DNA of 64,000 nt, taken from JAKVAV01 sp047633195 (lineage in GTDB: Bacteria; Bacteroidota; Bacteroidia; Flavobacteriales_D; Cryomorphaceae). The stretch's first letter is position 1; every line of letters begins with the position of its first letter. This document shows positions 55,191 through 64,000 of the stretch, piece by piece. The position numbers and the translations under genes are program-made. The stretch lies in NCBI GenBank assembly GCA_047633195.1, contig JBLIEU010000008.1, positions 25,894 to 89,893 on the forward strand, read 5' to 3'. The notes under the pieces were generated by a model. It saw only the letters and a list, made by a program, of their open reading frames with translations. It was not told the DNA's origin and did not search any database.

Positions 55191-56399
55191 ATGCGGTTTT
55201 CATTCGTTCTTTTAGCGATGCTTCGCTTGACCAACCTCATCATTTTTTCATTTTTTTGCTTTTCGGCCTTGTGCCAATCGTGGACTGAAATAGGCCCTTT
55301 CCTCGGATTGGAGAGAGATGACGGCATTGCTTTTTCCATCGACGGCAAGGCTTATGCAGGAACTGGTTTTGCCACTGGATTTGTACTCACCAACGATTTT
55401 TACACTTACGAGCCAGCTCAAGACAGTTGGGCTCAGGTTGCTTCTCTCCCATCTCAGCCACGTCAGTATTGTGGGCGTTTCACCCTAGCCAATACGGGCT
55501 ATGTAGTTTGCGGCTTCGGCCAAACAGGTTACCTCAACGAGCTTTGGGCTTATCATCCTGAAACAGATACTTGGACTCAAAAATCCCCCTTTCCTGGGGA
55601 GCCACGCTCCTCTCCTATTGCATTCTCCATTGGCGGAAAAGCCTATGTAGGAACTGGCAGAAACGGCGACGATTATTTTGAAGACTTCTGGGAGTACAAT
55701 GCCGAATTGGACTCATGGACCCAGATCAATAATTTTCCAGGAGGGAGACGCTTCGAAGCGATGGGATTGACTTTGGGTTCTTTCGGATATGCAGGCCTTG
55801 GTCGATTGCAAGACGATTCATTTGCCAATGATTGGTGGCAATTTATTCCTACTACTGGTCAATGGACTAGGAAGACTGACTTTGCAGGGGAAACCAGATT
55901 TTACGCAATAGAGTTTGGGCTTGGTGGCAGAGGGTTCATTGCGGCAGGACAGGATCAGCATCTCGGTTACCTCAACCGAGTTTATGAATACAGCTCTTTT
56001 AGCGATAGCTGGACTGAGACAACTCCCCTACCATCCGCCCCTTTCAAAGGAGCATTTGCCTTTTCGATTGGAAGTTCAGCCTATATAGGAACAGGGATAA
56101 CCTCCGAAAATTTACGGTTGAATGAAATGTACCGCTTTGATTTACCCCTACTGGTGAGCGATGTCAAGGTTTACCCAAATCCTGCCGGCGACTACATCTT
56201 CTTTGCGTGGGAGGGAGAATCTCCAGAACGGATTGATATTTACGACAGTCATGGAAGGATTGTCGATTCTTCACAAATTAAGAATCAGGTGAATTTGCGG
56301 CAAAGTCTGGTAGCACTGACCACGGGAGGCTACATAGCAAACTTCATTTGGAAAGATGGAAAAGAACTTTCTAAAACCTTCATCAAAGTAAGCCAATAA
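55191..56399 (+). CDS. Secreted Kelch-repeat protein with T9SS sorting domain
   Basis: A 402-residue secreted protein. Start at 55191, with a second in-frame ATG at 55218 that also leaves a signal peptide (LTNLIIFSFFCFSALCQ). Six Kelch-type blades (for example IAFSIDGKAYAGTG, RFTLANTGYVVCGFG, IAFSIGGKAYVGTG, FAFSIGSSAYIGTG, each followed by W-rich ETDTWTQ-type strands) form a propeller. The C-terminal DVKVYPNPAGDYIFFAW to LSKTFIKVSQ is a sorting domain. Ligand unknown. Confidence 0.88.
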   Translation: MRFSFVLLAMLRLTNLIIFSFFCFSALCQSWTEIGPFLGLERDDGIAFSIDGKAYAGTGFATGFVLTNDFYTYEPAQDSWAQVASLPSQPRQYCGRFTLANTGYVVCGFGQTGYLNELWAYHPETDTWTQKSPFPGEPRSSPIAFSIGGKAYVGTGRNGDDYFEDFWEYNAELDSWTQINNFPGGRRFEAMGLTLGSFGYAGLGRLQDDSFANDWWQFIPTTGQWTRKTDFAGETRFYAIEFGLGGRGFIAAGQDQHLGYLNRVYEYSSFSDSWTETTPLPSAPFKGAFAFSIGSSAYIGTGITSENLRLNEMYRFDLPLLVSDVKVYPNPAGDYIFFAWEGESPERIDIYDSHGRIVDSSQIKNQVNLRQSLVALTTGGYIANFIWKDGKELSKTFIKVSQ

Positions 56400-56536
56400 G
56401 GCATATCTCTGCCGTGCTCACGACATAGGTTCATAAATGAACAACATCTCGGAAATTCTGAGCTTATTATATTCATCTTACAGTCTCAAATCCAAACCGT
56501 TTTTTGATGCGTAAGTGATTTGAATCGAAGAATATT

Positions 56537-57229
56537 ATGAGTCGAAAGCCTGAAACCGTGATTATCTACTTTGCTCGCAGTGCGAACGAAGACCTCAAAC
56601 AAAATCGATTTTCGCGGAGAGGTTTACACCGAAGATTAATCCATCGACTTCATCGGCATACGCTTAAAACACTGCGGTCTTCAGAATTGCCAATTCTCAC
56701 TTTTACTGAAGACAATCAAACGGGAGATAACTTAGCCCAAAGACTTGCCAATGCGTTTTCCCAAGCTTTCGCTGAAGGCTATGAAAATGTCATTGCCGTA
56801 GGAAATGACACTCCTGATCTAGACGCAAAGCTTCTGATGCAAGCCGCCGATGAGATGGCTGCAGGAAGTCCTGTACTTGGCCCGTCTCTAGACGGGGGCA
56901 ACTACCTTATCGGATTAAGAAAACAAGATTTTAACGAAGCTACGTTTTGCCAAGCGCTAGAAAATAACGACGAGACAAACTCAAGACTCAATCAGCTTTT
57001 GGGAAGTCATTTAGAGCTCGCGACTCTTGCCGACATTGATGATGAGAAATCATTGAATGCTTGGCTTCAGTCGTTTTCTAATGAGTTTGAGAAAATCCTT
57101 TTTCGAAAAGAAGTAAAGAGCACCATTTCCAATTCTTCAACGGATAGAGAATACTTTCAAGCGCTCACCCATCGATCGCGTATCTCAGAAATTTCTTACC
57201 GAGGACCACCATTGGCATTCATCGCCTAA
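56537..57229 (+). CDS. DUF2064 (TIGR04282-type) nucleotidyl/glycosyltransferase-like protein
   Basis: A 230-residue protein of the GT-A-like DUF2064 family. Motifs: GDNLAQRLANAFSQAFAEGY, VIAVGNDTPDLDAKLLMQA and GPSLDGGNYLIGLRKQDF, typical of this group. TIGR04282 members are annotated as arsenosugar biosynthesis glycosyltransferases; nothing nearby supports that. The 50-residue C-terminal tail (EFEKILFRKEVKSTISNSST onwards) is atypical. Monocistronic. Confidence 0.82.
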   Translation: MSRKPETVIIYFARSANEDLKQNRFSRRGLHRRLIHRLHRHTLKTLRSSELPILTFTEDNQTGDNLAQRLANAFSQAFAEGYENVIAVGNDTPDLDAKLLMQAADEMAAGSPVLGPSLDGGNYLIGLRKQDFNEATFCQALENNDETNSRLNQLLGSHLELATLADIDDEKSLNAWLQSFSNEFEKILFRKEVKSTISNSSTDREYFQALTHRSRISEISYRGPPLAFIA

Positions 57230-57277
57230 GTTTTCACCAAGAGTTCATCCGATTTTCTGACTAATTACCCCAATTAA

Positions 57278-60200
57278 ATGAAGAAGCTATTCGCCCTGTG
57301 CGCATTGGCTATATTGCCTTTTTTCGCTCAAGCACAAACCCTTACAGTTAATGCCATTTCTCTCACCCAATCCACTCCCATCGACAGTATCGAGGTATTT
57401 TTGGTAGGGCCAAGTGACATCAAGTCCTCCTTTACCAATCAAAAAGGAGAGGTGGTTTTCGATAATTTAGACCCTGCTGCCAAGTACCGTGTATTTGTAG
57501 AAGACAACATTAAATACCAGTATGCCGCCTCACCCGCACTCATCGTTGAGGGTGCTAAAAAATACCTGCTGCAGATGCCCGACCGTATGTCTACCAGCCT
57601 TGGAGAAGTATTGATCTCAAGCTCGCCAATGGCTAAAATGAATAGACAAGATGCTACCGTTTCGGGCCAGCTCAAAAAAGAAGAGATCATGAAAATGCCC
57701 ATCGAAGGACGCGATGTGACCAGAAGCTTGTATCGCCTTCCGAACGTAACTCAAGCCGTTTTGGGTTACGCCGAAGGACCCAATATTAGCATCAATGGAT
57801 TGAATGGAATCTTTACCAATTACCTCGTGGACGGAATGGACAACAACGAGCGTTTCTTGGGAAACATGAAAATCAACACGCCCGTTGGTTTTGTAGAAAA
57901 CGTCACGGTTCTCACCAACAATTACTCGGCTGAATGGGGGAATTCCAGCAATGGAATCGTCAACGTACTAAGCCGATCGGGGACGAATGAAACGACGGGA
58001 GAAGTCTTCTACTTAACAAGACCGGGTTCGGTGATTGATTCTCCTTCCGATTTCGCCACTCGCGACCTTTCGGGAAATGAGGTCAAAGATGGATTCCAGC
58101 GGCATCAATTTGGATTCTCAGTTGGTACGCCAATCAAAAAAGACAAAACCTTTATTTTCGTCAACGCAGAGCAAACCATCGACATCAAAGACAACCTCTT
58201 AAATTCACCTCAGCTCGATGTAAATGAGACGGTCAGCGGAAACAATTATTTCACTTTCGTGAATGCAAAAGTAGACCACATCTGGTCGAATAAATGGCGC
58301 TCCTCCTTGCGCGGTCAAATCGGTAGCATTTACATTGATCGACAAGGTGGTGGCCTAGAAGGTGGAGTGACTTTCCCATCAGCTGCTTCGGCTCAAGACA
58401 ACGAAACTTACCTCGTCGCCTTCAAAAATACTGGCGTAATAAATAGCAAGCTGAGCACCGAAGTGAACTACTTGCACAGCTATTTTCGATGGAATTATCG
58501 GCAACCAGTGAATCCTGAAAATCCATCCGTTACACTTCGAGATCCATTCCAACAGACGGTGGCGGTTATCGGTCAAGCAGGTTCGATCTTTGACGACAAA
58601 GAATACACGCATCAATTCCAAAACAAGTGGTTTTACGATGCGGGAAATCACTACATCAAGGCAGGTATCGAGTTTATTACTTCTGACTTCAACCTGACAG
58701 GTGGTGGTAACCCGAACGGGAGTTACCTGGTCGATTTGAACGAAGAGCAACTTGCCGAAATTCGCAATAGCGGTGTGGGAGCAGACTTGAATGTAGACGA
58801 TGTTCCCGCTGATGCCTCCGTGTTTCAATACGATGTGGAATTGCGTCCAAGATCGCTCGGGAGAACGCAAAATGTAACCAGCGTATATCTCGAAGACAGG
58901 TGGTCTATAAACAATCGCCTTACGGCAAATATTGGACTGCGTTGGGACTATGACAACCTCTCAAAATCTGGCGGAATTGAAGGAGATTGGGACAATATTG
59001 CGCCACGGCTAAGCTTGAACTTTCAGCTCACTGAAAACAGCGTTATTCGAGGTGGATACGGGATTTTCTATGATAAAATAAAGTACTCGATTTACAGCGA
59101 TGCCCTTCAATTCAGCAATAATTCCAGCGATTTCAAAGCGCAGCTCGCCGAGCTTCAACGACTCGGGATACTTGATGCCAACGCCGATCTTGACCGTATT
59201 ACTTTCGAGGGAAACCTAGCCGCCACCGCTCCTGATGTGGCCTATTTGGAAGGACCTACAGCCGACGACCTCAGTGATGAACGCGAGGCTATCTTTAGAA
59301 ACAACACCCGAATTCTCAATCCGAATGGCTGGGACAATCCATATAGCCATCAATTCTCAATCGGTTACCAATACAAGCCCGATAATGAGACGCTCTTCAA
59401 ATTTGACGCGGTTCATACCCGAACGGAGAACCTCTACGTGGTTCGAAATCTAAACGTTGTCACTCCTTACTTACTCAGTGAGAGCGATGGTGAATTTGAG
59501 GAAATTGCGCGCGACCCCGTAATTGCAGATGCAAGCAGGCCTGTAGCAGTATTCAGTGATGACAATGGGTTCTACAATATTGTTCAAGGCGATACACTTA
59601 GAGGTGGAACTAGAAATGTGTTTATGACAACATCTGATGGCCGAGCAGAATACACCGCTTTGAACTTCATGCTTCAGAAAGAAGTCAACGATGGAAAGCT
59701 AGGATTTCGATTGCTATACACCCTGAGTTGGACTAAGAGCAATACGAGCAGCATCAACACCAGAGCGCAAGACAACAACGATTTTGATGCCGAATACACT
59801 TGGGACGAAAACGATCGCCGTCACGTATTGAGTGCCGTTACAATTTACCAACCGATCAAGGGCTTATCCATTTCTCCCACGGCACTTATCCAAAGTGGTC
59901 AGCCTGTAACGCGAGTGGCTGATGCTACGATTTTCTTCTATACGGATACCGATGGAAACCAAAGATCTACCGGAGACCTGAACGGAGATGGAGAGAACTT
60001 CGGTCTGCCAGCCGACCGATGGCCGGGAGTTGATGAAAATACGGATCGATTGCCTTGGGCTGCTACATTTGACATCTCAGTTAAATACCTTTGGAGCTTT
60101 GGAAAAGACAACCAAGGAATTGAATTTAGCGCAGATGTTTTTAATGTCTTCAATGCCCAAAACTGGTCGGGCTATAACACAACGAGATCTGTCAGCAATC

Positions 60201-60295
60201 AAGCGCAAGTAGGGCCTCCTGACTCTTACAACTACCGATTGAACTCTGCTTCGCCACCGCGTCAATTCCAATTTGGTGCACGATATATTTTCTAA
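57278..60295 (+). CDS. TonB-dependent receptor-like outer-membrane protein
   Basis: A 1005-residue outer-membrane transporter. Signal peptide (KLFALCALAILPFFAQAQ), an N-terminal carboxypeptidase-regulatory-like fold (about 20-95, SFTNQKGEVVFDNLDPAAKY), a plug domain (about 120-235, GPNISINGLNGIFTNYLVDGMDNNERF) and a long barrel ending PRQFQFGARYIF with terminal aromatic. The plug/barrel layout is that of the receptors that import ligands with TonB energy. Its stop overlaps the next start by one base (TAATG), so it is translationally coupled to a kinase and a nucleoside hydrolase. That coupling suggests that nucleosides or related sugars are its ligand. Confidence 0.9.
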   Translation: MKKLFALCALAILPFFAQAQTLTVNAISLTQSTPIDSIEVFLVGPSDIKSSFTNQKGEVVFDNLDPAAKYRVFVEDNIKYQYAASPALIVEGAKKYLLQMPDRMSTSLGEVLISSSPMAKMNRQDATVSGQLKKEEIMKMPIEGRDVTRSLYRLPNVTQAVLGYAEGPNISINGLNGIFTNYLVDGMDNNERFLGNMKINTPVGFVENVTVLTNNYSAEWGNSSNGIVNVLSRSGTNETTGEVFYLTRPGSVIDSPSDFATRDLSGNEVKDGFQRHQFGFSVGTPIKKDKTFIFVNAEQTIDIKDNLLNSPQLDVNETVSGNNYFTFVNAKVDHIWSNKWRSSLRGQIGSIYIDRQGGGLEGGVTFPSAASAQDNETYLVAFKNTGVINSKLSTEVNYLHSYFRWNYRQPVNPENPSVTLRDPFQQTVAVIGQAGSIFDDKEYTHQFQNKWFYDAGNHYIKAGIEFITSDFNLTGGGNPNGSYLVDLNEEQLAEIRNSGVGADLNVDDVPADASVFQYDVELRPRSLGRTQNVTSVYLEDRWSINNRLTANIGLRWDYDNLSKSGGIEGDWDNIAPRLSLNFQLTENSVIRGGYGIFYDKIKYSIYSDALQFSNNSSDFKAQLAELQRLGILDANADLDRITFEGNLAATAPDVAYLEGPTADDLSDEREAIFRNNTRILNPNGWDNPYSHQFSIGYQYKPDNETLFKFDAVHTRTENLYVVRNLNVVTPYLLSESDGEFEEIARDPVIADASRPVAVFSDDNGFYNIVQGDTLRGGTRNVFMTTSDGRAEYTALNFMLQKEVNDGKLGFRLLYTLSWTKSNTSSINTRAQDNNDFDAEYTWDENDRRHVLSAVTIYQPIKGLSISPTALIQSGQPVTRVADATIFFYTDTDGNQRSTGDLNGDGENFGLPADRWPGVDENTDRLPWAATFDISVKYLWSFGKDNQGIEFSADVFNVFNAQNWSGYNTTRSVSNQAQVGPPDSYNYRLNSASPPRQFQFGARYIF

Positions 60296-61287
60296 TGGAA
60301 GTAAAAATGAAATTCACACTTGCCGAAAATGACATTACGGATTTACAGAGCTACTTGATTCTAATTCGGGTAATTCGCCCTGATGAAAAGATAACCAGAC
60401 TGGCAAAGGCGGGAGAAGGAAATATGAACCTCACCCTTCGCGCCGAACTAGGTGACAAAAGTCTGATCGTAAAGCAGGCCAATCCGTTTGTCCAGAAATA
60501 TCCATCTATCGCCGCTCCAGTTGAGCGTGCGGAAATGGAATACGCTTTTTTCAAAAGAGCCAACGCCATTGAGCAGATTTCCCAGTACTTGCCTGCACCT
60601 GTTTTTCACGATGCAGAAAACCACCTACAGGTGATAGAAGATCTAGGCACACAAGGAGACTATTCAAGGTTTTATAACACAGAACTTGACTTACCCACTG
60701 AGGTCATCTCCGAACTGACGGGATTTCTCAAATTACTCCACGAATCAACCCGCGGAGGTGAGGTTGTTGAAAACCAAAAAATGCGTGAATTGAACCACAC
60801 GCATATTTTCGACTTTCCTTTTAATCCCGAGAGCGGATTTAATCTTGACGATATTCAGGAAGGTCTTCAGGCCTTAGCGAATAAGTTGGTTTTAAATAAT
60901 CCCGAGTTGCGAAAGATCGCAGCCGATCTCGGTAAAACTTACCTTTCGACAAAAGGGCCTTCATTGCTTCACGGCGATTTCTTCCCTGGCAGTTGGCTGG
61001 ATAGCGCTGATGGAATCAAGATCATCGACCCTGAGTTTTGCTTCACAGGGCCAGTCGAGTTTGAGCTGGGTGTCTTCCAAGCGCACCTGCACTTTTGCGG
61101 AATGAGTATTGATCGAATTCACTCCTCATTGAGGCCTTACCCCGATTTTGACCAAAACCTTACTGATCAATTTGCGGGAATTGAGATCTTACGCCGACTT
61201 TACGGAGTGGCACAATTGCCTTTGTCCCGTACTATTTCAGAAAAAGAAAATCTTAGCCTCACGGCCTTGAACTTATTGAATCTATGA
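60295..61287 (+). CDS. Methylthioribose-kinase-like phosphotransferase
   Basis: A 330-residue kinase of the aminoglycoside-phosphotransferase fold. The glycine loop KAGEGNMNLTLRA, then Lys in LIVKQA, the catalytic Asp228 in LLHGDFFPGSW and the Mg-binding Asp245 in IIDPEFCFTGPVEFELG are present. The IDPEF..GP pattern is that of MtnK, which phosphorylates 5-methylthioribose for methionine salvage. Ribose or another nucleoside-derived sugar is also possible. It is coupled on both sides: TAATG with the receptor, 4-base overlap with the hydrolase. No mtnA, mtnN or other salvage genes are seen here. Confidence 0.82.
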   Translation: MEVKMKFTLAENDITDLQSYLILIRVIRPDEKITRLAKAGEGNMNLTLRAELGDKSLIVKQANPFVQKYPSIAAPVERAEMEYAFFKRANAIEQISQYLPAPVFHDAENHLQVIEDLGTQGDYSRFYNTELDLPTEVISELTGFLKLLHESTRGGEVVENQKMRELNHTHIFDFPFNPESGFNLDDIQEGLQALANKLVLNNPELRKIAADLGKTYLSTKGPSLLHGDFFPGSWLDSADGIKIIDPEFCFTGPVEFELGVFQAHLHFCGMSIDRIHSSLRPYPDFDQNLTDQFAGIEILRRLYGVAQLPLSRTISEKENLSLTALNLLNL

Positions 61288-62258
61288 GAATTTTAGCACT
61301 TGTCCTTTTGGTTTTATCATTCAGCCAAACATTGCTTTCACAAGAGACCCCAAAGAGAATTTGGTTTGATACCGACATCATGATGGGCCTTCCCGAAAGG
61401 GCACCGAGAGAGATCGACGATGGAGTAACGTTGGTCATGGCGTTGGCGCAAGACAATATCGAAATCGTAGGAATTACCTTGATCACAGAAGTGGATTACG
61501 GCGCGGAAATCACCAATGAGATTTTGGAACGATATGCTCCCGAAAGATCCATCCCCGTTTACAAGGGCTCTCCCGATTGCGATGATTTGGGAACGGAAAC
61601 AGCCGCGTCTAAAGCTTTGGCGGAAGCCCTGAAAAAAGAAAAGATGACCATACTCGCATTGGGGCCCGCTACCAATGTGGCAACCGTTCTGATGAATCAC
61701 CCCGAGCTGGCCGATCAAATCACCGAAATCGTCTTCTGCGCGGGCCGAACGACGGGCTATGCATTTCAACCAGGATTGCGTCAAAACACCGTTCACGATT
61801 ACAACTTCGAGAAAGACGTGGAGTCGTTTCGGATGGTTTTAAACTCGGGAGTTAAGGTTGTACTGAGCGGTTTTCAATGCAGCGAGTATTTGCTACTTAG
61901 CCGCACCGATACAGACTTTCTGGCCAGCGGAAGCGATAACGATCAATGGCTTAACGCCTTTATGGTTCCTTGGCAAGAGCGGGCTCGAAACATGTTCGGC
62001 ATACCCGGATTCATCCCTTATGACACCACGCCTTTGGGCTATTTGACCCACCCGCAGTATTTTCTCGTTCACGAGAAAATGCCCGTAGTCATCAACTATA
62101 GAAAAAACGATGCAACTATGGGACGTATGCGCTCGGACGAGAAGCACTACTTGGAGGCAGGCCATGAGTACACCTCTGATTGGAAAGTGGATTTCGCTTA
62201 CCGAACCCTACCTGGATTTGAAGAGATTGTGATTAAGTCGTTGATCTGGGATGATTAG
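61284..62258 (+). CDS. Exported nucleoside hydrolase (IUNH family)
   Basis: A 324-residue enzyme with signal peptide (MRILALVLLVLSFSQTLLSQ), so it acts in the periplasm or outside. The Ca-binding acidic set appears as DTD (Asp29, Asp31) and IDDG (Asp45, Asp46), with LALGPATNVATVL and HDYNFEKDVESF later. The family cleaves the N-glycosidic bond of nucleosides to base and ribose. Between DTD and IDD there is an insertion (IMMGLPERAPRE) not seen in typical DTDPGxDDA enzymes, so substrate preference may be unusual. It is the last gene of the receptor/kinase/hydrolase operon. Confidence 0.88.
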   Translation: MRILALVLLVLSFSQTLLSQETPKRIWFDTDIMMGLPERAPREIDDGVTLVMALAQDNIEIVGITLITEVDYGAEITNEILERYAPERSIPVYKGSPDCDDLGTETAASKALAEALKKEKMTILALGPATNVATVLMNHPELADQITEIVFCAGRTTGYAFQPGLRQNTVHDYNFEKDVESFRMVLNSGVKVVLSGFQCSEYLLLSRTDTDFLASGSDNDQWLNAFMVPWQERARNMFGIPGFIPYDTTPLGYLTHPQYFLVHEKMPVVINYRKNDATMGRMRSDEKHYLEAGHEYTSDWKVDFAYRTLPGFEEIVIKSLIWDD

Positions 62259-62352
62259 CAGAGAGCACATTCCTTTTGTTAATAGTTGGGAAATGGGTTT
62301 TCATTTTCCATCATAAATGAGAGATTCGCAATTGAACCAAGAAATCTCAGCT

Positions 62353-63516
62353 ATGAAATCCCTCGTTTTCGCAATTTCTATTCTCTTTCTAATCCCTGAT
62401 TTTAGTCATGCATGCAGCATGTACAAAATCACCAAGGATGGAAAAACCATCGTTGGCAACAACGAAGACTGGATTAGTCCAAATTCAAAATTCTGGTTTG
62501 AACAAGGAGGAAAAGATCAACATGATGTAGTTTACATGGGGCAACTTAACGAATTCGCGCAAGGTGCCATGAATAGCCAAGGGCTTGTATTTGATGGTTT
62601 TGCCAATGACTATCTAGCAGTCAACAATAGCGAAGGAAAACTATCCACCCCAATTGGTGAAGCCGTCAGAAACATCATGCGGACCATGAGCAATGTGTCA
62701 GAAGTAAGAGACTATTTGGCTACCATCGACCTCGGGTTTCTGGTTACGGGAATGATTGTCTTCGTTGACAAAACGGGTGATTACCTCATCGTGGAAGGCG
62801 AAGAGCTCATCTTGGGTTCGGAATCTGAACAGTGCTTTTCCAATTTTTACTATTCTCAAATTGAGTCTACCGACGAAGTAGAACTTGCCAATTTCAAAAA
62901 TGGCATGAAATACCTTTCGGAAAGTGATGGGAATGCTTCAATTGATTACACCAGCGACGTGATGGAGAGCATGATGAGCCAGGAAGACCTCACTCAGTAT
63001 ACGACCGTTTATGACTTACAAGAACTAAAGGTTAGAGTCTACCTTTTTCACGATTACACGAATTTCGTTGAGTTCACACTGGATGAAAAAATCCAAGAAG
63101 GCAATCATCAGGTTATGATAGCCGACCTTTTTCCAAAAGATTCACCGGGTTACGCGAACTACCTGAACTATAACGACCCTAAAAATCCGACGGGTTTTCT
63201 GAAAAATCTAATCGGAGAGGAATCCCTGACGGAGGAAGAGTTTGAAGAAATGGGGTTTTCATGGATGGTCAATACCATTGGCTACGAGTGGCTTTCGGAT
63301 AAGGAAGATTCCGAAGGTGCGGTAGAAATATTCAAATTTGGGACGGAACTTATGCCGAACAATGCCAATCTTTTTGACAGCCTGGGCGAGGCCTATTTCA
63401 CCAATGAGGATTACGAAAAATCAAAGCTAGCCTATGAGCAGTCATTGACTCTTAATCCTGAAAATGAGGGTGCGAAAGTGAAGCTCGAAGAACTTTCCCA
63501 ACTGCAAAAGAAATAA
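62353..63516 (+). CDS. Secreted Ntn hydrolase (C45/choloylglycine-like) with TPR tail
   Basis: From the ATG at 62353, 387 residues. After signal peptide cleavage (LVFAISILFLIPDFSHA) Cys21 becomes the N-terminal residue, as required for an Ntn nucleophile. GNNEDW (residues ~35) and the pair MNSQGLVFDGFA match linear-amide C-N hydrolases of the C45/C59 group. The last ~90 residues form TPR motifs (ANLFDSLGEAYFTNEDYEKSK). Candidates for substrate are N-acyl amides or beta-lactam-like molecules. It follows the nucleoside operon after ~95 bases and may be a separate unit. Confidence 0.78.
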   Translation: MKSLVFAISILFLIPDFSHACSMYKITKDGKTIVGNNEDWISPNSKFWFEQGGKDQHDVVYMGQLNEFAQGAMNSQGLVFDGFANDYLAVNNSEGKLSTPIGEAVRNIMRTMSNVSEVRDYLATIDLGFLVTGMIVFVDKTGDYLIVEGEELILGSESEQCFSNFYYSQIESTDEVELANFKNGMKYLSESDGNASIDYTSDVMESMMSQEDLTQYTTVYDLQELKVRVYLFHDYTNFVEFTLDEKIQEGNHQVMIADLFPKDSPGYANYLNYNDPKNPTGFLKNLIGEESLTEEEFEEMGFSWMVNTIGYEWLSDKEDSEGAVEIFKFGTELMPNNANLFDSLGEAYFTNEDYEKSKLAYEQSLTLNPENEGAKVKLEELSQLQKK

Positions 63517-63531
63517 GGAAACGTGATTTAT

Positions 63532-64000
63532 CTAATTCGAAATCCGTTTCAACTCGTCATCCATACCACCTCTTGACTTACGCATTGTATTAAGCTTCTG
63601 GTTTCCAAAATTCCAAGTGACACCTGCTCCGAATCGTTGGTTGTCGAAAGACCGCACACCGTCGGTTTGAATTCCGCCATAATTACCCTTATAGAAGTAA
63701 TCACTATCGGTTTTAAACACATCGCTTCCAGTAATCCGCACCTCCAATTGGCCATCCAGAAAGGTTTTGCGAAAGCCGAAATCCAATCGCTGGTTTCCTT
63801 CCACATCGATAGAACCACGCCATATCCAGTCGCTGTAGTTCATATACGTCACGTCCATTTTCACGCCCCAAGGTAAGGAGATGCTGTTTTGAATTCTGAA
63901 GCTCCAGGTCAGTAGCTCCAAGTCGATGATGGTTCCTTCCAGATCGCCATCATAAGTGCTGTAACCTCCATCGGCAAAAGCGATAAATTCCCAAAATGCA
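63532..64000 (-). CDS. Outer-membrane beta-barrel receptor, C-terminal part
   Basis: The frame is open to the right edge, so only the last ~155 residues are in view; the start lies outside. Strand pattern EFIAFADGGYSTYDGDLEG, LTWSFRIQNSISLPWGVKMD and RFGAGVTWNFGNQKLN, and the ending RGGMDDELKRISN are typical of the OMP_b-brl_3 TonB-dependent-receptor-like family. It runs convergent to the Ntn hydrolase (15 bases between stops). Confidence 0.75.
   Translation of the reverse strand, partial: AFWEFIAFADGGYSTYDGDLEGTIIDLELLTWSFRIQNSISLPWGVKMDVTYMNYSDWIWRGSIDVEGNQRLDFGFRKTFLDGQLEVRITGSDVFKTDSDYFYKGNYGGIQTDGVRSFDNQRFGAGVTWNFGNQKLNTMRKSRGGMDDELKRISN

Overview
The window is a chromosomal segment of a Bacteroidota bacterium, most likely of the Flavobacteriales (Cryomorphaceae/Schleiferiaceae type; the family is a guess). 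Supporting signs are several secreted proteins ending in a type IX secretion (T9SS) sorting domain, a PorE-like OmpA/PD40 protein, a TonB-type receptor with an N-terminal regulatory domain, a fused formiminotransferase-cyclodeaminase, a fused two-component 2-oxoacid dehydrogenase E1, PH-domain YdbS/YdbT proteins, and promoters of the Bacteroidetes type (-7 box TAnnTTTG). Gene density is high and I see no rRNA, tRNA, CRISPR array, prophage or intact insertion sequence.

Layout. 1-4.6 kb: iron genes (feoB partial, feoA), a coiled-coil lipoprotein and dps, separated by an unusual array of three ~210-bp repeats, each carrying a terminator hairpin. 4.6-9.6 kb: a PLP decarboxylase and a WG-repeat protein, divergent from trmD-rplS. 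9.6-13.3 kb: leftward operon surE / small membrane protein / lpxB / spoIID-like. 13.4-20.8 kb: rightward genes for FTCD, a membrane patatin, a DUF4105 protein, a DinB-like protein, an SUI1 factor and an RlmL-like rRNA methyltransferase. 20.8-26.5 kb: fused E1 dehydrogenase, a giant T9SS cargo protein and a DUF4920 lipoprotein. 26.5-33.9 kb: a tightly coupled leftward operon aroC / dicarboxylate symporter / AsmA / OmpA-PD40 / DUF4920, divergent from hutI. 36-39 kb: class II ribonucleotide reductase with a strongly folded 3' region. 39-46.6 kb: a NYN-LOTUS protein and a TetR-controlled RND efflux operon (tetR, adaptor, pump, TolC-like, DUF3817). 46.6-57 kb: a decayed T9SS gene, AlkB-like oxygenase, T9SS beta-propeller, serine hydrolase, TerB-like, DUF5723, the PH-domain pair, a small membrane protein, an OM-barrel-like protein, a Kelch protein and a DUF2064 protein. 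57.2-62.3 kb: a coupled TonB-receptor / MTR-kinase-like / secreted nucleoside hydrolase operon. 62.3-64 kb: a secreted Ntn hydrolase with TPR repeats and the end of an outer-membrane receptor.

Most of the genes are ordinary. What stands out is non-coding: the three-copy terminator-ended repeat array next to dps (3447-4013), a 22-bp perfect inverted repeat that extends to a 26-of-27-bp hairpin after nrdJ (36009-36088), a three-way-junction palindrome (25939-25995), an operator palindrome in front of the efflux operon (40105-40121), and several -7 boxes lying only 4-6 bases before start codons, which suggests leaderless mRNAs. The receptor/kinase/nucleoside-hydrolase cassette is the best candidate for a poorly described metabolic system.
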